Source: Mycolicibacterium stellerae
GTDB taxonomy: Bacteria; Actinomycetota; Actinomycetes; Mycobacteriales; Mycobacteriaceae
Assembly: GCF_003719305.1 (NCBI RefSeq)
Contig: NZ_RARC01000017.1
Span: forward strand, 62,001-126,000
Reading direction: 5' to 3'
Length of the DNA stretch: 64,000 bases
A program made the translations under genes and the position numbers. The notes below the pieces were generated by a model that was not told the DNA's origin, did not search any database, and saw only the letters and a program-made list of their open reading frames with translations. Positions 26,229 to 35,409 of this stretch are shown in pieces (positions within the stretch are counted from its first letter, which is position 1; each line of letters begins with the position of its first letter).

Positions 26229-28202
26229 CACGATCACCGGGTTGGCCTCCACCGCATCCACCAGATCGCCGATTTCGACCGCCATCTGCGAGAACGCGAC
26301 GATGACCCGCGCGAGCGCGTCGATGTCGACCGCGGATTGACCGCGCCACCCGGCCAGCAGCGGGCGGATGCGTAGTCGGTCGAGCAGGTTTCTGGCGCCA
26401 ACGTGTGATACCGGCGGGCATGCCACCACCCGGTCGGCGATCAGCTCGACAAGTGTGCCCCCCGCCGCGACGATCAGCAGCGGCCCGAAGCCCGGGTCAC
26501 ACACGATGCCTACCGACACCTCGCAACCTGCGGTGACCATCGGCTCGACGGTCACCGCGGGCCCGAGCGAGGCCGCCATCGCTGGGTAGGCCGCCCGCAA
26601 CGCGGTCTCGTCGCGCAGATCCAGCGACACGCCGCCGACGTCGCTCTTATGCAGGGCGGCAACGGTTTTCAGGGCGACGGGATATCCGACCGCTCGGGCG
26701 GCATCGAGCACCGCTTCGACCGATTCGGCCACGCGGACGTCCACAACGGGCACGCCGTAGTCCGCCAGCAGCTCGAACGGCGCAACCTCGGAGACCAATC
26801 GTGTGGCCCACCGCGCCCGCCGCACAGGATCCGCGACCGCATCGGGCGTATCGACGGGTCGCGGCCAGCGCGCGAGGTGATTCAGCGCGGCCAGCCCGCT
26901 GCGGGCGCCTTCCAGCACCGCGATCCCGCTGTCCCGCAATCGTTCCGCGGTGGACCGGTCGATCGCCGATGCCACCGAGGCCATCACCGCGATCGGCGCG
27001 TCGGTGTGCTTGGCGACGTCGGTGACCGCGTCGGCGTATGCGGTGTCGCCGTCGAACTCGGTGACAAGGTCGACGGCCAGCGCGGTGACCGCGACGGCCG
27101 GATCGTCCACCATCGCGCGCAGGCAGGCGCCGAACAGGTTTCGGGTGTCGGCGCCCGTTCCCCACACGTCCAGCGGGTTGGTGGCCGCCAGCCCGTCGTC
27201 GAGCATGCCGCCAATGGTCGTCAGCGTCTCGGGTGCGAGGTCGGCGAACTCGACACCGAGCTCGTGGGCGAGGTCGGCCACCAGCGCGCGTTCGGCCCCC
27301 GAATCATGCACGGTCGCAATGCCTCCCGGCTTGGCCCTTCGGCTCGCAGAGAACAGTTCGAGGGTGTCGCTGAACTCGGCCAGATCGCCGACGTGCACCG
27401 CCCCGGTCGCCGCGCAGAACGCCTCCCACGCCGCCCGCTCGCCTGCAAGGGCGCCCGAGTGCGCGGCCACCATGGCGCTCCCGCGCGGCGAACCGCCGAC
27501 GGTGAGGATCACGACGGGCACGTCCTGCTCGGCGGCGCGCAACAGCGCTGCCCGTAATCGCGGGACGGAGCGCGGTGCTTCGAGTAGCAGCCCGACGATG
27601 CGCGTCTCGGGATCATCCAGCGCGTAGTCGACGTAATCCGCTGTGTTCGTGACGATCTCCTGCCCGGACGATACCGCAAGCCGGAAGCCGAACCCGCGGC
27701 GCGCACGCAGCAGCGTGGAGAACGCCGAACCGGAATGGGTGACCAGGCTGACGCCGCCGTCGGGCAGCGGGTCCGGCTCGAGATACCCCAACGCCCGCAC
27801 CCCGAGCGCGTTGTTCACAAAGCCCATGCAGCCCGCACCGCACACCGCCATCCCGGCATCGGTCGCGATGGCCGATATCTCATCACGCAGGCCATGCGCG
27901 GATCCGAAGAGCACGGCCGACTTGGCGCCCGTCGCCGCCGCGGCCGCCAACTGGTCGGTCAGCGCAGCATCGGGAACGCCGAGCAGGACCACGTCAACGG
28001 GTTCGTCCACATCGGCGATCGAGGGCGTGCACGGTAGCTCGCCGATCCGGTCGTAGCGCGGGTTGACGAGATGGAACCGCGCCGAACCCCGTTGCGCCTC
28101 GAGGATCATCCGCGATCCGAAGCTGTCCGGGCGCGGGCTTGCGCCCACCAGCGCCATCGACCGCGCGCCCAGCATCGCGGCAACGGGATCGGGTGAGCTC
28201 AT
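26169..28202 (-). CDS. Acyl-CoA synthetase (ADP-forming) / acetate-CoA ligase family
   Basis: The 677-residue fusion carries a CoA-binding Rossmann domain (ALVGASPRPDSFG, about 14-26), succinyl-CoA-ligase-like domains with the HSGALAGE phospho-His-type segment, and a C-terminal ATP-grasp part with GYPVALKTVAALHKSDVGG. These enzymes activate a carboxylic acid to its CoA thioester with ATP giving ADP. The ATG at 28202 overlaps the stop of the PYROXD2-like gene (ATGA), so it should act on that enzyme's product. The acid is unknown. It overlaps the end of the ROK gene on the other strand by 60 bases. Confidence 0.88.
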   Translation of the reverse strand: MSSPDPVAAMLGARSMALVGASPRPDSFGSRMILEAQRGSARFHLVNPRYDRIGELPCTPSIADVDEPVDVVLLGVPDAALTDQLAAAAATGAKSAVLFGSAHGLRDEISAIATDAGMAVCGAGCMGFVNNALGVRALGYLEPDPLPDGGVSLVTHSGSAFSTLLRARRGFGFRLAVSSGQEIVTNTADYVDYALDDPETRIVGLLLEAPRSVPRLRAALLRAAEQDVPVVILTVGGSPRGSAMVAAHSGALAGERAAWEAFCAATGAVHVGDLAEFSDTLELFSASRRAKPGGIATVHDSGAERALVADLAHELGVEFADLAPETLTTIGGMLDDGLAATNPLDVWGTGADTRNLFGACLRAMVDDPAVAVTALAVDLVTEFDGDTAYADAVTDVAKHTDAPIAVMASVASAIDRSTAERLRDSGIAVLEGARSGLAALNHLARWPRPVDTPDAVADPVRRARWATRLVSEVAPFELLADYGVPVVDVRVAESVEAVLDAARAVGYPVALKTVAALHKSDVGGVSLDLRDETALRAAYPAMAASLGPAVTVEPMVTAGCEVSVGIVCDPGFGPLLIVAAGGTLVELIADRVVACPPVSHVGARNLLDRLRIRPLLAGWRGQSAVDIDALARVIVAFSQMAVEIGDLVDAVEANPVIVSPHGVVAVDALVISRRVAQ

Positions 28203-29833
28203 CGATTGCGCCGGAACCGCTTCAACCCTCGCGTCTTGTCGGCCAGCGCCGCGCGCGCCGCCTGCCAACCGGGGATGCCGCAGACGCCACCACCGGCATG
28301 CGTGCCGGAGCTTCCGTTGTACAGCCCGGCGATCGGGGTGCGGTAGTCGGCGTAACCCGGTGCCGGGCGCATGTGGAACAGCTGCTCCAGCGACAGCTCA
28401 CCGTGGAAGATGTTGCCGCCGATCAGGCCGTACTCCTGCTCCATCTCGTACGGACCTACGACGTCGCGATGCGTGATCGATGCCTTGAAGCCGGGCGCCA
28501 CCTGATCGTAGGTGTCGATCACCCGGTCGGCGTAGGCGTCGAGTTCCTCGGTATGGGGCGCCTCACTCCACTCGGCTGGCACCCACTGGGTGAACAGCGA
28601 CATGATGTGCGTGCCATCGGGATTCAGCGTCTTGTCCAGAGTCGTCGGGATGACGCCATCGCTGAACGGCAGCGTCGCAGGCTTGCCGACGCGGGCCTCT
28701 TGGAACGCGGCCTCCAGGTAGTCGATCGAAGGCGCCATCTCGATCGAGCCGGTCAGGTGTTCGGCCATCCCGGAACTCGGGTTGGCCGTGAAGCTGGGCA
28801 GCTCCGAGAGCGCGACGTTGACCTTCACCACACCGCTTCGCGTCTTGAAGTGCTCGATGTCGCTGACGAAGTCGTCGGGCAGCTCGGAACTCGAAAGGTG
28901 GTCGAGGAAGGCGATCTTCGGATGAAGCGTGGTGACGACGAGCGGAGCCGAGATCTCGTCGCCGTTCTCCAACACCACGCCGGTCACCTTCCCGCCGCGC
29001 GTCAGCACGCGGGAAACCTTTGCGTTGGTGCGAATCTCGGCGCCGAAGGAACGGGCCGACTTGGCGATGGCCGCAGACACCCCGCCCATGCCGCCCTCGG
29101 GGAAACCCCAGCTGCCGAGCTGGCCGTCGCCGACGTCGCCGATCGAGTGGTGCGCCATCACGTACGCGGTGCCGGGTTCGCACGGCCCTGCCCAGGTGCC
29201 GATGATGCCGTTGACCGCCATCAGACCTTTGACTTGCGGTGATTCAAACCAGTCGTCGAGCAGATCAGCGATGCTCATGGTCAACAGCCGGGTGATATCG
29301 GCAGTCATTCGCGGCGTGATCTTGTTGCGCATCGGCCAGGCCAGCTTCGCAAGGTCGAGTAGGTCGCCGGGCCGCTTCGAGCCGACATTCGGCGGCACCT
29401 GGGTCAACAGCGGACCCATCACCTCGGCGATACGTCCGATCCAGTCGTAATACTCCGGCAGCGCGTCGGCGTCCTTCTTGGAGAATTTGGATAGCTGCTC
29501 GTGGGTGCGCTTGGGGTCATCCTCGTAGATGATCAGCGAGCCGCCCTCGGGAAACGCCTGGTAGGACGGCCCCATCGGGTGCACCTTGTAGCCGTGCCGC
29601 TCGAGTTCGAGCTCACGCACGATGGTCGGCGGCATCAGGCTCATCACATACGACAATCGGGTGACCCGCAGGTGCGGGGCGTCCTCCCACGGCGATTCGG
29701 TGGTGGCCGCACCGCCAAGCGAGTTGCGAGATTCCAGCACCAACGTCTTGGCGCCCGACCGCGCGAGATACGCCGCGGAGACCAGCCCGTTGTGGCCACC
29801 GCCGACGACGATGGCGTCGTATGTGTTCGACAT
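28199..29833 (-). CDS. Phytoene-desaturase-like FAD oxidoreductase (PYROXD2 type)
   Basis: 544 residues. FAD motif VVGGGHNGLVSAAYLARSG lies at residues 9-27, the second signature LESRNSLGGAATTE just after, and a C-terminal FAD segment LYNGSSGTHAGGGVCGIPG. This family includes carotenoid desaturases, but the GHNGL variant is typical of PYROXD2-like oxidoreductases found in catabolic operons. There are no carotenoid genes nearby, so amine or alcohol oxidation is more likely. It begins the operon with the CoA ligase and is divergent from a TetR gene, with operator copy B between. Confidence 0.85.
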   Translation of the reverse strand: MSNTYDAIVVGGGHNGLVSAAYLARSGAKTLVLESRNSLGGAATTESPWEDAPHLRVTRLSYVMSLMPPTIVRELELERHGYKVHPMGPSYQAFPEGGSLIIYEDDPKRTHEQLSKFSKKDADALPEYYDWIGRIAEVMGPLLTQVPPNVGSKRPGDLLDLAKLAWPMRNKITPRMTADITRLLTMSIADLLDDWFESPQVKGLMAVNGIIGTWAGPCEPGTAYVMAHHSIGDVGDGQLGSWGFPEGGMGGVSAAIAKSARSFGAEIRTNAKVSRVLTRGGKVTGVVLENGDEISAPLVVTTLHPKIAFLDHLSSSELPDDFVSDIEHFKTRSGVVKVNVALSELPSFTANPSSGMAEHLTGSIEMAPSIDYLEAAFQEARVGKPATLPFSDGVIPTTLDKTLNPDGTHIMSLFTQWVPAEWSEAPHTEELDAYADRVIDTYDQVAPGFKASITHRDVVGPYEMEQEYGLIGGNIFHGELSLEQLFHMRPAPGYADYRTPIAGLYNGSSGTHAGGGVCGIPGWQAARAALADKTRGLKRFRRNR

Positions 29834-29868
29834 AAAGAGCCCTAACTTTCACGCCTCGCTCAGCGTCT

Positions 29869-29888
29869 TTGACTGACTGTTCAATCTA
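29869..29888. promoter_or_regulatory. Shared palindromic operator, copy B (next to its probable repressor)
   Basis: TTGACTGACTGTTCAATCTA matches copies A and C except in the spacer and one arm base (GACTGA / TCAATC, one mismatch). It lies 35 bp from the PYROXD2-like start and 61 bp from the TetR start. On the minus strand it contains TAGATT, a -10 candidate at the same place as TAGACT in the other copies. Being the imperfect copy next to the regulator gene fits weaker autoregulation. Confidence 0.7.
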
Positions 29889-29949
29889 ATCAAGTGTTAG
29901 GCTTTAGAGCAAGTGGCAACGCTGCGACGACAAGGGGGAGCTTCACGCC

Positions 29950-30585
29950 ATGGCGGAACCGGCACCCGCGACGGAGAACAACGAACCCCGTCGCATCGAA
30001 ATGCTTCGCGCGGCAGCGGAGCTGATCTGCGAGCGGGGCTTCGGCGACACCCGCATCGCCGACGTCGCGAAGCGCGCGGGGGTCAGCTCGGCGCTCGTCA
30101 TCTACTACTTCGGCACGCGTGACCGCCTCCTGGTCGACGCGCTGCGCTATTCCGAGGAGTCGTTCTACGAGGCGGGCGAGAGGATGCTCGCCGAGATTCC
30201 GTCGCTTCACGAACGGCTGTCCCTGCTGATCAAGTGGACCTGCGTACCGTCAGCCGACAACGAGATTCCCGGCGCATGGGGGCTGTGGTTCGACCTGTGG
30301 GCGCAGGCTTTTCGGCACGACGAGGTGAAAGCGGGACGGGTCGAGCTCGACGCACGCTGGCGAAAGATGATCATCGACGCGGTGAAATCCGCCGAACTCG
30401 ACACCGACGTCGACGTGCGCATGTTCGCGCTTGAGTTCTCCGCGCTGCTCGACGGACTGTCCATCCAGGTCGCGCTCGAGGACCCTGAAGTCGACTCCGC
30501 GGTGGCCTACGACATCGCCATGCGGTTCGCCGAACGGGAGCTGAATCTGCCTGCGGAGAAGGCGTCTTCGGTCAAGAAACGCTGA
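29950..30585 (+). CDS. TetR-family regulator, probable controller of the GACTGA operators
   Basis: 211 residues with a TetR HTH at about 17-62: MLRAAAELICERGFGDTR, then VAKRAGVSSALVIYYFGTRDRLL. The C-terminal helical domain resembles BetI/TetR_C_6-type ligand pockets, with WGLWFDLWAQAFRHDEV. BetI-type proteins sense choline-like amines, which would fit the amine-type genes around it, but this is inference. AAGGGGGAG precedes the ATG. It overlaps the convergent PotA-like gene by 14 bases. The operator copy between it and the PYROXD2-like gene suggests autoregulation. Confidence 0.85.
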   Translation: MAEPAPATENNEPRRIEMLRAAAELICERGFGDTRIADVAKRAGVSSALVIYYFGTRDRLLVDALRYSEESFYEAGERMLAEIPSLHERLSLLIKWTCVPSADNEIPGAWGLWFDLWAQAFRHDEVKAGRVELDARWRKMIIDAVKSAELDTDVDVRMFALEFSALLDGLSIQVALEDPEVDSAVAYDIAMRFAERELNLPAEKASSVKKR

Positions 30586-31723
30586 GTGCCCCAAGGTCTT
30601 CGGCGACCGGGTCGGAGATGACCGGGGCCGAGCTTCGGTGCAGCACGCGCACCGCGTCGTGCGTGCAGACGCAGTTAACTCGTTCCCCCGGCTGGTGGCT
30701 GACCGACCCCGGACCGGAATGGTTGGGCACCTCGACGATCAGCGCCATGGGAGCACCGACATCCACGTGCACCTGCGTGCAGTGGCCGAGGTAGACCACC
30801 TGCGCCACCACGCCCGCGATGGCGTTGTGCCCGTGCGCAACCGGCTCGTCGGCACCCTGCACCGTGATGCGTTCGGGCCGGATGACGATGGCCGCCTCGC
30901 CTGGTTTGGCGGCACCGTCCTCGACGGCCGCACCCAGCCGCGTGTCGAGCGCTGAGCACACCGCTGAACCGTTGCCCGCCTCGAGCACTTCGGCGTCAAA
31001 GATGTTGGCAGCGCCCAAGAATCCGGCTACGAACGTAGTGGCCGGGGCGGAGTAGATCTCCTGCGGCGGTCCCACCTGCTCGATGCGCCCCTCGGCCAAG
31101 ACCGCGATCTGGTCGCTCATCGTGAGCGCTTCCTCTTGATCGTGGGTGACGTACACGAACGTGATGCCGACCTCGCGCTGAACGGCGCGCAACTCCAGCT
31201 GCAACTGTTTGCGCAGCTTGGCGTCAAGGGCGCCGAGTGGCTCGTCGAGCAGCAGCACCTTCGGGCGAAGCACCAGTGCCCGCGCCAGTGCCACGCGCTG
31301 CTGCTGTCCGCCGGACAGCTGGGCGGGACGCCGCTTGGCGAAATCGCCCATCCGCGCCAGCTCGAGCGCTTCTCCGACACGCCTCTTGGTGTCTTCCTTG
31401 GACGCCTTCTGGTATTTCAGCCCGAACGCGACGTTGTCCCACACCGTCATGAACGGGAACAGCGCGTAGGTCTGGAAAACGGTGTTGACGGGCCGCTTGT
31501 GCGGTGGATCGCCCGCGACGTCACGGCCGTCGAGTTCGATGCGACCGGAGTCGGGCTTCTCGAAGCCTGCGATCATGCGCAGGGTGGTGGTCTTGCCGCA
31601 GCCTGAAGCGCCAAGCAGTGAATAGAACTGACCGGCCGGGATGTCGAGATCGATACCGGTCACCGCCGGGATCCCGTCGAACGACTTGACCAGCTGCTCG
31701 AGCCGGATCGCACCGCCCTTCAC
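30572..31723 (-). CDS. Polyamine-type ABC importer ATPase (PotA-like)
   Basis: 383 residues from GTG 31723. Walker A GASGCGKT lies at 38-45, signature LSGGQQQR, Walker B VLLLDEPLGALD, switch His in VYVTHDQEEALT, then a C-terminal TOBE domain with VIRPERITVQG. This matches the spermidine/putrescine ATPase class. The GTG was chosen as it lies 14 bases after the aminotransferase stop and starts directly before the conserved IRLEQLVKSFDG; the frame opens upstream only as a shadow. It lies on the opposite strand from its binding protein and permeases (33.2-36.3 kb) but is coupled to the aminotransferase gene, so the transporter is split across a divergent promoter. Confidence 0.88.
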   Translation of the reverse strand: MKGGAIRLEQLVKSFDGIPAVTGIDLDIPAGQFYSLLGASGCGKTTTLRMIAGFEKPDSGRIELDGRDVAGDPPHKRPVNTVFQTYALFPFMTVWDNVAFGLKYQKASKEDTKRRVGEALELARMGDFAKRRPAQLSGGQQQRVALARALVLRPKVLLLDEPLGALDAKLRKQLQLELRAVQREVGITFVYVTHDQEEALTMSDQIAVLAEGRIEQVGPPQEIYSAPATTFVAGFLGAANIFDAEVLEAGNGSAVCSALDTRLGAAVEDGAAKPGEAAIVIRPERITVQGADEPVAHGHNAIAGVVAQVVYLGHCTQVHVDVGAPMALIVEVPNHSGPGSVSHQPGERVNCVCTHDAVRVLHRSSAPVISDPVAEDLGALSVS

Positions 31724-31736
31724 CCGGGCCGGCCCA

Positions 31737-33113
31737 TCACGGTGCGACCGCTTCTGCGAACCGGGCGAAGTTGGCCGCGAACCGATCGACGTCGTCGCGG
31801 TCGTGCTGAACCGACAGCAGCCATTGCTCCACCTTGCCCCATGGCGGGAGAAATACCCCGCCATTGTGCTGCATCAGCCAGTGCAGGTGGCCCAGCCTGG
31901 CGTCGATTTGCAGGAAGTCGCGGAATTCGCGCACGGGTTCGCGGCGGAAGGTCACACATCCTTTCGCGCCTGCGGTGACGACGTGCCAGCCGAAACCGTA
32001 GGTGGCGATGGTGGCTTCCAGCGAGCCGCGCAGCCGGGTCGCCAGCTCGTCGAGGTGCGCATAGGCCTTCGGCGTGAGGACGTCGGTGAGGGTTGCCCTG
32101 GTGGCCGCCATCGCAAGGGGGTTGCCGTTGAAGGTGCCCACCTGCTCGTAGCGGCCGTCGGCGATCGCCGACATCACGGTCTCGGTGCCGCCGATCGCCG
32201 CGACCGAGATGCCGCCACCCAGTGCCTTGGCCAGACACACCATGTCGGGCACCACACCACTGCGGGCGGTGACGCCGCCCGGTCCCGTGGTGAACCCGGT
32301 CTTCACCTCGTCGTAAATCAGGAATGCGCCTTCGCCGTGCAACATGTCGCGGATGACGGCCAGATATCCGTCGTCGGGCGCGATGATGCCCGCGTTCATC
32401 ATCACCGGCTCGAGAATCATCGCGGCCACCTGCCCGCGGTGCTCGGCGAGTGCCCGGGCCACCGCGCCGGTGTCGTTGAACGGCACCACGATGACCAGAT
32501 CGCGGATCGCGGAGGGAATGCCGGAGTTACCGGGTACCGCGTTGGGCCGCTCCCGCGGTCCGACCTCGTCGGCCTCCGGCAGCACCGAGACCTGCACCGA
32601 GTCGTGGTGTCCGTGATAGCAGCCCTCGACCTTGATGATCCTGTCGCGTCCTGTCAGTGCGCGGGCCAGGTGGACGGCGTCCATGGTGGCTTCGGTGCCG
32701 GAGTTGGCGAACCGCCACAGTGGCAGCTCGAAGCGGCGGGACAGCTCGCCTGCGATCCAGATGGCGTCTTCGGTCGGCTGCGCGAAATGCGTTCCGCGCC
32801 TTACCCGATCGCTGACCGCCGCGACGATCGCCGGGTGGGCGTGTCCGGCGATGGCGGCGCCGTAGCCGCCGTGCATGTCGACATAGGAGGTGCCGTCGAC
32901 GTCATACACCTTCGAGCCAAGGCCGTGGCTCATCCAGACCGCCTGCGGTTCGGCGATCTGCCAGTTGGAAGTCGCCCCTCCGGCAAGGTGCACGCGCGCC
33001 TCGGCGATGAGCTCCGAGCTGCGCGGCTGACGGCGAAGGAACACCTGCTCTTCGTCGGCAATCAGTTTGTCTACGGTGTCGGCCACAGGGCTTTCCACCA
33101 ACGACGAAGACAC
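31737..33113 (-). CDS. Class III PLP aminotransferase (glutamate-1-semialdehyde-aminomutase-like)
   Basis: 458 residues. The PLP fold shows GGYGAAIAGHAHPAIV, NSGTEATMDAVHLARA, GCYHGHHDS, IYDEVKTGF and the Schiff-base Lys in CLAKALGGG (K296). It resembles glutamate-1-semialdehyde aminomutase but has an extended N-terminus, and its context (amine transporter, no haem genes) points to an omega- or beta-amino-acid aminotransferase. The GTG at 33113 has GGAGG 7 bases upstream. Operator copy C lies 25 bp upstream, shared with the divergent binding-protein gene. It sits 14 bases ahead of the PotA-like gene, so uptake and deamination are co-expressed. Confidence 0.85.
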   Translation of the reverse strand: MSSSLVESPVADTVDKLIADEEQVFLRRQPRSSELIAEARVHLAGGATSNWQIAEPQAVWMSHGLGSKVYDVDGTSYVDMHGGYGAAIAGHAHPAIVAAVSDRVRRGTHFAQPTEDAIWIAGELSRRFELPLWRFANSGTEATMDAVHLARALTGRDRIIKVEGCYHGHHDSVQVSVLPEADEVGPRERPNAVPGNSGIPSAIRDLVIVVPFNDTGAVARALAEHRGQVAAMILEPVMMNAGIIAPDDGYLAVIRDMLHGEGAFLIYDEVKTGFTTGPGGVTARSGVVPDMVCLAKALGGGISVAAIGGTETVMSAIADGRYEQVGTFNGNPLAMAATRATLTDVLTPKAYAHLDELATRLRGSLEATIATYGFGWHVVTAGAKGCVTFRREPVREFRDFLQIDARLGHLHWLMQHNGGVFLPPWGKVEQWLLSVQHDRDDVDRFAANFARFAEAVAP

Positions 33114-33137
33114 GGTTGAACCTCCACTTCACAACGG

Positions 33138-33157
33138 TTGACTGAGCATTCAGTCTA
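33138..33157. promoter_or_regulatory. Shared palindromic operator, copy C
   Basis: TTGACTGAGCATTCAGTCTA differs from copy A at one spacer base and has the same perfect GACTGA / TCAGTC arms. It lies between the aminotransferase (25 bp away) and the binding-protein gene. An ATG starts at the last base, as in copy A, but the real gene starts further downstream with a good ribosome site. Confidence 0.8.
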
Positions 33158-33207
33158 TGCGAGAGTCCTACCAGCGACAAGCCGCGAAATCAACGGGGAG
33201 GCCCCGG

Positions 33208-34461
33208 ATGCCAGTGCCCAATGGACCGCACAGCCACGGTCCGACCCGACGACAATTCCTGACCCGAGCGGCGATTCTCGCCGCCTCTGCACCGACCCTC
33301 GGCGCCTTCCTTGCGGCGTGCTCGAAGTCGGGGCCGTCCTCGGGTCAGCCGACGCTGACGCTCGCCTCGCCGGACAGCCCGGTCAAGTGGGACATCGCCG
33401 ACGACAACAAGGCGATCGCCGACGGGCTCGCGCCGGAGAAGGGCGCAACCCTTCAGCTCTACACCTACGCCGACTACACCAGCCCGGACGCGGTCAAGGC
33501 ATTCGAAGACCGCTACGGCGTCAAGGTCGAGATCTCGACGTTCAACGACACCGACGAGGCGATCACCAAGATCCGCGGCGGCAGCGTCAACTACGACATC
33601 TACTTCCCCAGCTACGACCAGATCAGCAGGCTGGTGACGGGCAAGCTCGTGCAACCGCTGAACCACAGCTACATCACGAACATCAAGAACGTCTGGCCGA
33701 CGTTCACCAACCCCTGGTACGACCAGGATTGGCGTTACTCCGTGCCGTACACGATCTACACCACGGGCATCGGCTGGCGCAACGACCAGGTGAAGACCGA
33801 CATCCCCGCGATGAAGAATCCCTATGACGTGCTGTGGGATCCGCAGTACAAGGGCAAGACCGCCGTCATCGACGACTGGCACACCGCGATGTCGATGGTC
33901 CTTCTGCAGCAGGGCATCACGGACGTGAACACCAGCAACGAGGCCGACCTGAAGAAGGTCGGCGACCAGCTCAACGCATTGGTCGCCGCGACGTCGCCGA
34001 AGGTCACCATCACGATGTACAACGACCTGCCCGCGGGCCAACTCGGTGTCTCGCAGATGTGGTCCGGCGACATCATCAACGCCCAGTCGTACCTGCCCGA
34101 GGGCACCTCGACGGACATCCTGCAGTACTGGTTCCCGCCGGACGGCAAGGGCCTGGTCGACAACGATCTGATGGTGGTGCTCAAGAGCGGCAAGAACCCG
34201 GTGCTCGCCCACCTGTTCATCAACCACATGTTGGCGCCGGACGTCGCCATGCAGAACTTCACCGCCATCGGCTACCAGCCACCGCAGAACTCGATCACTG
34301 CGGATTCGCTTGTGGCAGAGGAGTTCATCCCCGAGAACCTGCGCACCGCCATCGTCAAGCCGGAATACTTCGACGCCGGTTACCGGCTGCTCGAGCTGGA
34401 CGCGGCAAACCAGGACGCGTGGCAGAAGGTGTGGCAGGCGTTCAACGCCGGCGGGTCATAG
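33208..34461 (+). CDS. Polyamine-type ABC binding lipoprotein (PotD-like)
   Basis: The 417 residues from the ATG at 33208 begin with a Tat-type lipoprotein signal: twin arginine in TRRQFLTRAA, hydrophobic stretch and a Cys in FLAACSKS (about residue 34). The mature part is a type II binding protein with LQLYTYADYTSPDAVKAFE and YDIYFPSYDQISRL, as in PotD/PotF. The substrate is a polyamine or related cation, not readable. GGGGAGG precedes this ATG; the ATG at 33157 would lie within operator C. It is followed by two permease genes, completing the importer with the divergent ATPase. Confidence 0.9.
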   Translation: MPVPNGPHSHGPTRRQFLTRAAILAASAPTLGAFLAACSKSGPSSGQPTLTLASPDSPVKWDIADDNKAIADGLAPEKGATLQLYTYADYTSPDAVKAFEDRYGVKVEISTFNDTDEAITKIRGGSVNYDIYFPSYDQISRLVTGKLVQPLNHSYITNIKNVWPTFTNPWYDQDWRYSVPYTIYTTGIGWRNDQVKTDIPAMKNPYDVLWDPQYKGKTAVIDDWHTAMSMVLLQQGITDVNTSNEADLKKVGDQLNALVAATSPKVTITMYNDLPAGQLGVSQMWSGDIINAQSYLPEGTSTDILQYWFPPDGKGLVDNDLMVVLKSGKNPVLAHLFINHMLAPDVAMQNFTAIGYQPPQNSITADSLVAEEFIPENLRTAIVKPEYFDAGYRLLELDAANQDAWQKVWQAFNAGGS

Positions 34462-34467
34462 CCTGTC

Positions 34468-35409
34468 GTGGCGGTCCCGGTTGTCACCCCACCATCGCGG
34501 GCGCACCCACCGCCCCGCGAGCGCCGAACCCGACTCTGGTCATTGTTGGCGGCCCCCGGAATCTTCTGGCTGGCAGCGTTTTTCATCTTTCCGCTGTACG
34601 TGGTGCTGTGCATCGTTTTCGGCCAGATCGACCCGCTGTTCCGCACGCCGATCCCGGTGTGGAATCCACTGCAATGGGACCCGACCCAGTTCAACTACGT
34701 GCTCACGCACATCGTCGGCGAAAACGGCGTCTACGGGCCTGCGATACTGCGCACCTTCATCTACGTGTTCGTCGCGAGTTGCCTGTGCCTGCTGATCGCG
34801 TTCCCGGTCTCGTACTACGTGGCCCGGCTGTCCGGTAAGCGCAAGGGCCTGCTGCTGGCGTTGCTCATCGCGCCGTTCTGGATCAGCTACATGATGCGAA
34901 TGTTCGCATGGGTCAACCTTTTACAGGACGACGGCCTGTTCAACAAGGTGCTCAGCTTCGGCGGCTTGCTCCATCCCGACGTGAAATGGCTGACCGGCCA
35001 GCCCGCGGTAGTGGTGCTCGGGCTGGCGTACGGCTATGTGCCCTACATGATTCTGCCGCTCTACGCGGGCCTCGACCGGCTTTCCCAGCCGATGCTCGAG
35101 GCATCGCGAGACCTTGGCGCCGCACGGCTTTCGTCGTTCTGGCGGGTGACGTTGCCCCTGTGTCGGCCGACGATCGTCGCAGCGGTGCTGCTGACGTGTC
35201 TGCCGATGCTGGGCGACTACTTCACCAGCGACATGCTGTCGGCGTCGCCGAAGACCACGATGGTCGGGAACCTGATCAACGACAGCGTCCAATCGCCAGG
35301 ACAAACGGGACAGGCGGGCGCGTTCGTCATGCTGGTGTTCATCGCCGCGCTGATTCCGATGCTCTACTACATCCGGGTGACCTCGCGACCTGACGAGGTG
35401 TCGACGTGA
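34468..35409 (+). CDS. Polyamine-type ABC permease 1 (PotB-like)
   Basis: 313 residues, six transmembrane helices. The EAA-type ATPase contact loop reads EASRDLGAARLSSFWRVTLP, followed by LPLCRPTIVAAVL. The N-terminus is Pro/Arg-rich. The GTG start lies 6 bases after the binding-protein stop. The protein is typical of BPD_transp_1 polyamine permeases and should pair with the next gene in the inner membrane. It overlaps that gene by 4 bases. Confidence 0.9.
   Translation: MAVPVVTPPSRAHPPPRERRTRLWSLLAAPGIFWLAAFFIFPLYVVLCIVFGQIDPLFRTPIPVWNPLQWDPTQFNYVLTHIVGENGVYGPAILRTFIYVFVASCLCLLIAFPVSYYVARLSGKRKGLLLALLIAPFWISYMMRMFAWVNLLQDDGLFNKVLSFGGLLHPDVKWLTGQPAVVVLGLAYGYVPYMILPLYAGLDRLSQPMLEASRDLGAARLSSFWRVTLPLCRPTIVAAVLLTCLPMLGDYFTSDMLSASPKTTMVGNLINDSVQSPGQTGQAGAFVMLVFIAALIPMLYYIRVTSRPDEVST

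Noticed and set aside
28199-29833. Carotenoid biosynthesis (phytoene desaturase) as the function
   Set aside because: No crtB, crtE or lycopene genes are near. The GHNGL variant and the CoA ligase partner fit PYROXD2-type catabolic enzymes better.
31737-33113. Haem biosynthesis glutamate-1-semialdehyde aminomutase (hemL)
   Set aside because: No other tetrapyrrole genes lie nearby, and the operator and transporter context indicate amine catabolism. The fold is shared, so the name would mislead.
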